DNA from: CAYQAJ01 sp964415245
GTDB lineage: Bacteria > Planctomycetota > Planctomycetia > Pirellulales > Pirellulaceae
Direction: 5' to 3'
Length of the DNA: 46,785 nt
Assembly: GCA_964415245.1 (NCBI GenBank)
Contig: CAYQAJ010000006.1
Span: 1-46,785 of the forward strand
Part shown: piece by piece, positions 42,550 through 46,785 of the stretch
Layout of the letters: each line of letters starts with the position of its first letter
Position numbering within the stretch: position 1 is the stretch's first letter
Notes under the pieces: model-generated
The model's database searches: none
What the model was told of the DNA's origin: nothing
The model's input: the letters and a program-made list of their open reading frames with translations, nothing else
Made by a program: the position numbers and the translations under genes

Positions 42550-42583
42550 GCAGGGGGCTGACCCATCCAAGTCAGCCCCCTGC
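42550..42583 (+). terminator. Strong hairpin after the coiled-coil gene
   Basis: A perfect 13-bp stem, GCAGGGGGCTGAC with GTCAGCCCCCTGC, and an 8-base loop lie 20 bp after the stop codon. No T-tract follows, so it is either a transcript-stabilising 3' structure or a non-canonical terminator that uncouples the first gene from the next two. Confidence 0.6.
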
Positions 42584-42722
42584 GGCCTGCGCCCGGGGAT
42601 GTGCGGCGTGCGCCCGCATCGTGGTTCGCGCTCGCGGACTGCCCAGGAGGAGCCGATCCCCGCCAGTCGTGCCCAGAGCCTCAACGCCCGCTTTCTCTCA
42701 GGATGGTCAGCCGGGGCTTATC

Positions 42723-44120
42723 ATGTTCCAGTCGTGGCGATGGAAACTCGGTCAGATCGATCAGGCCTTGAAGGTCGGCCGGCTCGACGAAGCTGCCCGG
42801 CTGCTGGCCGATGGCGATCTCCGTGAATACCTGCCCGCGCAACGGCTTGCGGCGCGGGTGGCCGAGGCTCTGACGAAACGGGCCCGTCGACGGGCAGCCG
42901 ACGGAAACGCGGAAGACGGGTGGCGCGACGTCGATCTGGCGGCGAATCTGGCCGCCTGGCTCCCCTCGATTGCCGAAGCGCGGCAGCATCTCGCCGACCA
43001 CGAGTTGGAAGCCATCGAACAGTGCCTGTCGCGCGACGACACCGCCGGTGCGCTGGCCCGAATCGAGGCGTTTGAGAAGGCGAACTGGTCGGCATTAGGC
43101 GGCCAGCGCTTGCGGACGATGAAGCTGGTGACGCGGCGGCTCGAATCGGCCCGCCAGTTGTGCGCTCGGGGCCGGTTTGCCGAAGCCGAGCAACAGGTGG
43201 CCGCCGCCCACGGTCTTTGCCCGCAGCTTGCCTTTCTGGAGTCGCGTCGGGCCGAGTGCCGCGAGCTTTTAGAGAAGGCCCGCGAACTGACCGAGCCCAT
43301 GCACCGCGCTATGGCGACAGAGGACTGGACGACGGCCCTGACGCTGGCCGATCGCTTGCTGGAAATGGCCCCCGAACACCGCTTGGCGCGACACGTTCGC
43401 CGTCGGGCCTGGGCACAGGTCGGCGCTTCGTTACGCGACACGCAGGCGGTGGGCGCGGTGCGGCCCGAAGGAGGCGCGAACCAATGCGCCGTGTACTCGG
43501 TCGACGACGAGGGGAATGGCGGTTCGAATGGCCCCACGGGCGAGCGGTTTCTGTTATGGATCGACGCCGTCGGCGGTTATCTGGTTTGCCTGGGCGACGA
43601 GGTGGTGATCGGCCAGGCGGTGCCGGGCAACGCGATCGAATTGCCGATTCAGGGCGACCTGTCGCGACGACACGCAAGCATTCGCCGCGAGGGAGAGGGC
43701 TACGTGATCGACCCTTTGCACGCGACGCGAGTCAACGGCACACCGATCCATCGCCGCGTGCTGCTTGCCGACGGCGACACCGTCGAGCTGGGCCAGGGCG
43801 TCGTCCTGCGATTCCATAAACCGCACGCGCTTAGCGCCACCGCCCGGCTCGATTTTGTGAGCCGACACCGGACGCAACCGTATGCCGACGGCATACTCTT
43901 AATGGCCGAGTCGTGCGTGATGGGGCCGAACTGGCGCAACCACGTGGTGTGCCGCGATTGGCAAGACGACGTGGTGCTGTATCAGCTCGACGGCCAACTG
44001 CATTGCCGCACCATGGACGCCCTGCAAATCGACGGTAACCTGTGCGATGGTCAGGGAGTTTTGACAACCCACTCGCACGTGGCGGGAGAGAGTTTTTCGA
44101 TGAGCCTCGAACCATTGTAG
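42723..44120 (+). CDS. FHA-domain protein
   Basis: A 465-residue soluble protein starting MFQSWRWKLGQIDQALKVG; the extension to 42621 has no supporting site. The N-terminal ~240 residues are helical and TPR-like (LDEAARLLADGDLREY, ALTLADRLLEMAPEHRLARH). The FHA domain lies at about 300-370, with LSRRHASIRREGEGYVIDPL and RVNGTPIHRR, matching the phosphothreonine-binding core (S-R-x-H and the later N). A ~90-residue C-terminal region follows. FHA domains read kinase marks, and a Ser/Thr kinase gene follows 109 bp downstream, so the two are likely to work together. Confidence 0.85.
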   Translation: MFQSWRWKLGQIDQALKVGRLDEAARLLADGDLREYLPAQRLAARVAEALTKRARRRAADGNAEDGWRDVDLAANLAAWLPSIAEARQHLADHELEAIEQCLSRDDTAGALARIEAFEKANWSALGGQRLRTMKLVTRRLESARQLCARGRFAEAEQQVAAAHGLCPQLAFLESRRAECRELLEKARELTEPMHRAMATEDWTTALTLADRLLEMAPEHRLARHVRRRAWAQVGASLRDTQAVGAVRPEGGANQCAVYSVDDEGNGGSNGPTGERFLLWIDAVGGYLVCLGDEVVIGQAVPGNAIELPIQGDLSRRHASIRREGEGYVIDPLHATRVNGTPIHRRVLLADGDTVELGQGVVLRFHKPHALSATARLDFVSRHRTQPYADGILLMAESCVMGPNWRNHVVCRDWQDDVVLYQLDGQLHCRTMDALQIDGNLCDGQGVLTTHSHVAGESFSMSLEPL

Positions 44121-44229
44121 GCGAAAAAGCTGTAACCAATCGATGAAATCCGGTTAGGTTAGTGGATGAGGGAAAAAAGCTCCTCCGACGACGCACCGCC
44201 ATGGCACGCAAGCCCGGGGAACTGGACAC

Positions 44230-46311
44230 ATGCACGACTCAGCCGCTACTCTGGAATCTCAGGCCGACCGCGACGGAACCGACGACGCGGATCAGCCGCA
44301 GCAGCCGCGAGGCGGTGCCATGAAGTTTGCCTATGCTAGCGGGTCGCGACCCCTTGATGGCTACACCATCAAGCGCGGTATCGGCGTGGGGGGATTTGGC
44401 GAGGTCTATTTCGCCACCAGCGACGCCGGCAAGGAAGTCGCGCTGAAGCACATCCAGCGCAATCTCGACGTCGAGCTGCGCGGCGTCGGGCAGTGCCTGA
44501 ATCTCAAGCACCCCAACCTCATCTCGCTGTTCGACATCCGCTACGACGACCAGGGAGAAGGCTGGGTCGTCATGGAATACGTCAGCGGCGAAAGCCTGAA
44601 GGATGCTCTCGAGCGCAACCCCGACGGCATGCCCCACGACGAAGTGGTGAAGTGGTTCGACGCGATCGCGGCCGGCGTCGCCTACCTGCACGATCACGGC
44701 ATCGTGCACCGCGACCTCAAACCCGGCAACATCTTTTGCGACGACGGCACCATCAAGATCGGCGACTACGGGTTGTCGAAGTTCATCTCGTGCAGCCGCC
44801 GCAGCGGGCAGACCGAAAGCGTCGGCACGTTCCACTACATGGCGCCGGAAATCGGCAAGGGGGTGTACGGCAAGGAGATCGATACCTACGCGCTGGGCAT
44901 CATTTTGTACGAGATGCTCACCGGCTGCGTGCCTTTCGACGGGGAGAGCAGTCAGGAAATCATCATGAAGCACCTGACCGCCGACCCCGACCTGAGCGGC
45001 ATCCCCACTCCGTTTCGCGGAGCGATCCAACGGGCACTGGCCAAGGATCCCCAACGCCGATTCGCGAGCGTAGCCGACTTCCAACAGGCGGTCGTCGCGC
45101 ACGGTACCGAATCCGCGGCAGCAGGCGGCGCGAAAGTCGAGGCGGTGGCAACGTCGGCAGTCGTCGGCGCGGGACACGGCTCCGCGCGGAGCGAGCACGA
45201 ACCGTTCTACATCGGCGACGACGAACTAGAGATCCAAATGGGGCCGATGGTGGAGATCGTTGCGGCCACCGCCGTACCGCCGAAACGGGTCACTCATGCC
45301 CGGCGGGCTGGCGTCCCCGAGGAGCCCATCGCCAAAGCCGTGGGGGGCGGCTGGCAGGGTTTCGTCGGCTGGTGGAACAACGCCCAGATTAGCACTCCCA
45401 TCAAGGTGTTTCTGCTGGTGATGGCGGCCATCCTGCTGATCTTCAACGCCCAGTGGCTGTTACCCGCCGGGGTCATCCTGCTCTGCGTGTACGTTGTTTA
45501 CTTCGGCATCCGCTCGGTGGTGCTGGCTCTGAGCGGTCAGCCCCTGACGGCTGGAATGGCAGGCCTCTCGGCGGCCGGTGGATCGAAGGAGCGACGGCTT
45601 CGCTCGCCGGCGGGCCAGCTTCGCACAAGCCTGTGCTGCAAGCCGTTCAGCCAGAAGATGTCGGAGCTCACCGGTTCGATGCTCATGGCGACCGCCGTCT
45701 CGGCGGTCCTCTCGCTCGCGATGATCGCCATCGGGGGCGGACGGCTCGATGGCTCGGTCGACAGTTGGTCGGCGTTCACCTGGTTGACCGTAGTCACCAC
45801 GCTTACCGCCTGGACCGTCCTGGGAATCGGCAAGCTCTGGGAACCGACCGAAGGCGATCCCATGCTACGGCGATTCGTCATGCTGGCCGTGGGCATGGGG
45901 CTCGGCGTGGGGGCCCATGCGGTGGCCAGCGGTTTGTTGCTCAACTGGGACACCATTCTTGGGTCCCATACTGGATCCCAATCGGCACTACTGTTGCAGG
46001 ACGTTTACCCGCAGGCGATGGTTAAGCCCGATGGCACACCGCTACTTCCTGGGTACCTCGCATTCTTTGGCGGCCTGTTTCTGGTTATGCGATGGTGGAA
46101 ACAGGCCGATCCGCTGCGGAAGACCAGGCTGAGCTTGTGGACCACCGGCGCTTGCATTCTTTGGGCGCTGGTGCTCCCTTTCCCGCAGCCGTGGGCGCTG
46201 ATGCTGGCGGCGGCAACTTCGACGGCCGTGCAGCTTTCGGCTCCGTGGGTTCATCCTCGTGAGAGGGCCATCGCCCGAACGCAACTTCAGCAAGCGCATC
46301 AAGTAGCATGA
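44230..46311 (+). CDS. Ser/Thr kinase with polytopic C-terminal membrane domain
   Basis: A 693-residue protein. The kinase domain (~45-290) has the glycine loop GVGGFGEVY (52-60), K73 (ALKHI), HRDLKPGN (160-167), the Mg-binding loop written DYG (179-181) instead of DFG, and APE (205-207). After a ~90-residue linker rich in Ala and Val come about seven or eight membrane helices (from ~390 to 672). A polytopic rather than single-pass kinase is unusual. The start is ATG 44230; MKFAYASG at 44320 is an alternative without the disordered head. It likely phosphorylates a target read by the FHA protein, an inference from adjacency. Confidence 0.85.
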   Translation: MHDSAATLESQADRDGTDDADQPQQPRGGAMKFAYASGSRPLDGYTIKRGIGVGGFGEVYFATSDAGKEVALKHIQRNLDVELRGVGQCLNLKHPNLISLFDIRYDDQGEGWVVMEYVSGESLKDALERNPDGMPHDEVVKWFDAIAAGVAYLHDHGIVHRDLKPGNIFCDDGTIKIGDYGLSKFISCSRRSGQTESVGTFHYMAPEIGKGVYGKEIDTYALGIILYEMLTGCVPFDGESSQEIIMKHLTADPDLSGIPTPFRGAIQRALAKDPQRRFASVADFQQAVVAHGTESAAAGGAKVEAVATSAVVGAGHGSARSEHEPFYIGDDELEIQMGPMVEIVAATAVPPKRVTHARRAGVPEEPIAKAVGGGWQGFVGWWNNAQISTPIKVFLLVMAAILLIFNAQWLLPAGVILLCVYVVYFGIRSVVLALSGQPLTAGMAGLSAAGGSKERRLRSPAGQLRTSLCCKPFSQKMSELTGSMLMATAVSAVLSLAMIAIGGGRLDGSVDSWSAFTWLTVVTTLTAWTVLGIGKLWEPTEGDPMLRRFVMLAVGMGLGVGAHAVASGLLLNWDTILGSHTGSQSALLLQDVYPQAMVKPDGTPLLPGYLAFFGGLFLVMRWWKQADPLRKTRLSLWTTGACILWALVLPFPQPWALMLAAATSTAVQLSAPWVHPRERAIARTQLQQAHQVA

Positions 46312-46404
46312 GTAACCATGGTAAGAGACGAGGTACCAATCAGGGGCCAGGCCCTCAGCACTCAAGTAGTTCCGTCAGTAATGAATGATCGGTGGGGTGG
46401 GGAT

Positions 46405-46785
46405 ATGAATCGCAAGAAGCGATCGCAGTGGAGCACGACGATGATTGTGGCTTCCTCGACTCGGACCATAGCGGCAGCGATGGCCGTACTGGCTGGTGTC
46501 ACGCTCTGGGCTACGACGCAAGCGATCGTGGCCCAGGAATCCACGGACGGGACGCGCCACGCTAATGACGCACTAGCGCCGAGCGCCGCATTCGTCCAAG
46601 TGCCCGATGAAGTCCTCGATGCGGCCAACTCCACGTCCGGTTCGGCCGGCGCGGGCAGCAGTCCGGCCGATCCGTCCGCACATCCGACGCTGCCCCCGGA
46701 TTTCGCCGTGCCAGGCACGGGACCGAGCGACGACCCCAACGGCATTTCAGGGCTGCGCGTGGAATACCCGTCGAACATGCCGAAG
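46405..46785 (+). CDS. Exported protein, N-terminal part (3' end outside window)
   Basis: The frame is open from 46381 to the end of the window. ATG 46405 has a G-rich ribosome site (GGTGGGG) just upstream and gives a signal peptide: basic MNRKKRSQWS, a hydrophobic run (TIAAAMAVLAGVTLWATTQA) and a likely cleavage after IVAQ. The visible mature part (~80 residues) is rich in Ser, Ala, Pro and Gly and is probably a disordered linker or surface segment. The function cannot be judged from this part. It lies 93 bp after the polytopic kinase and could belong to the same unit. Confidence 0.65.
   Translation, partial: MNRKKRSQWSTTMIVASSTRTIAAAMAVLAGVTLWATTQAIVAQESTDGTRHANDALAPSAAFVQVPDEVLDAANSTSGSAGAGSSPADPSAHPTLPPDFAVPGTGPSDDPNGISGLRVEYPSNMPK

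Overview
The window reads as a high-GC chromosomal segment of a planctomycete, most likely of the Pirellula/Blastopirellula type. This rests on family content, not on a marker gene: several very large Ser/Thr kinases with WD40 and planctomycete-type domains, an ECF sigma factor directly upstream of one of them, a neutral-ceramidase-like secreted enzyme, a Tad pilus locus with a TPR lipoprotein, and dispersed intergenic repeats. It is a scaffold with two 100-N placeholders (3539-3638 and 15671-15770), both lying inside repeats.

Layout. 1-5053 (+) is the end of a Tad/Flp pilus locus: tadA/cpaF C-terminus, tadB, tadC, an exported protein and a TadD-like TPR lipoprotein. 5059-8494 (-) holds a ceramidase-family enzyme and a NupG-like MFS transporter with an unusual long insert before its last membrane helix. 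A tRNA-Ala(GGC) lies at 8990-9062 (-), followed by a multi-pass membrane protein of the lysylphosphatidylglycerol-synthase TM family. 10674-25233 is a surface-glycan cluster: an MsbA-like exporter (-), then on + a capsule-type glycosyltransferase, a CMP-nonulosonate synthetase fused to a HAD phosphatase, a NeuB-type synthase, a PhyH-like dioxygenase, a surface-carbohydrate protein, a methyltransferase, a pyruvyltransferase, a sulfotransferase and two tandem GT4 enzymes. Together they could make, decorate and export a nonulosonic-acid-containing, sulfated or pyruvylated glycan.

25313-29154 (-) encodes a flavoprotein, an orphan tandem-BMC (microcompartment shell) protein and an HtrA-like membrane-anchored protease. 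29334-32209 (+) is an accessory stretch of small genes: a decayed kinase, unknown proteins, and a STAS protein flanked by two paralogous 111-residue proteins. 32640-37508 (+) is an ECF sigma factor followed by a 1392-residue kinase/WD40 protein with a palindromic element inserted in frame in its catalytic domain. A 59-residue HicB-like gene overlaps the 3' end of that kinase on the other strand. 37660-40560 (-) is a large secreted S41-peptidase relative whose catalytic Ser and Lys are both replaced. 41727-46311 (+) is a three-gene module: a membrane-anchored coiled-coil protein, an FHA protein and a polytopic Ser/Thr kinase. The start of an exported protein follows at the window edge.

The most noteworthy signals are the 97-bp palindromic element inside a kinase gene, a three-copy dispersed element with terminal inverted repeats that sits at or in the 3' ends of two glycan genes, the apparently dead S41 protease, the orphan BMC-T protein and the unusual combination of glycan-modifying enzymes. 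Starts were chosen from ribosome binding sites where visible. Family calls come from reading motifs; no database search was possible.
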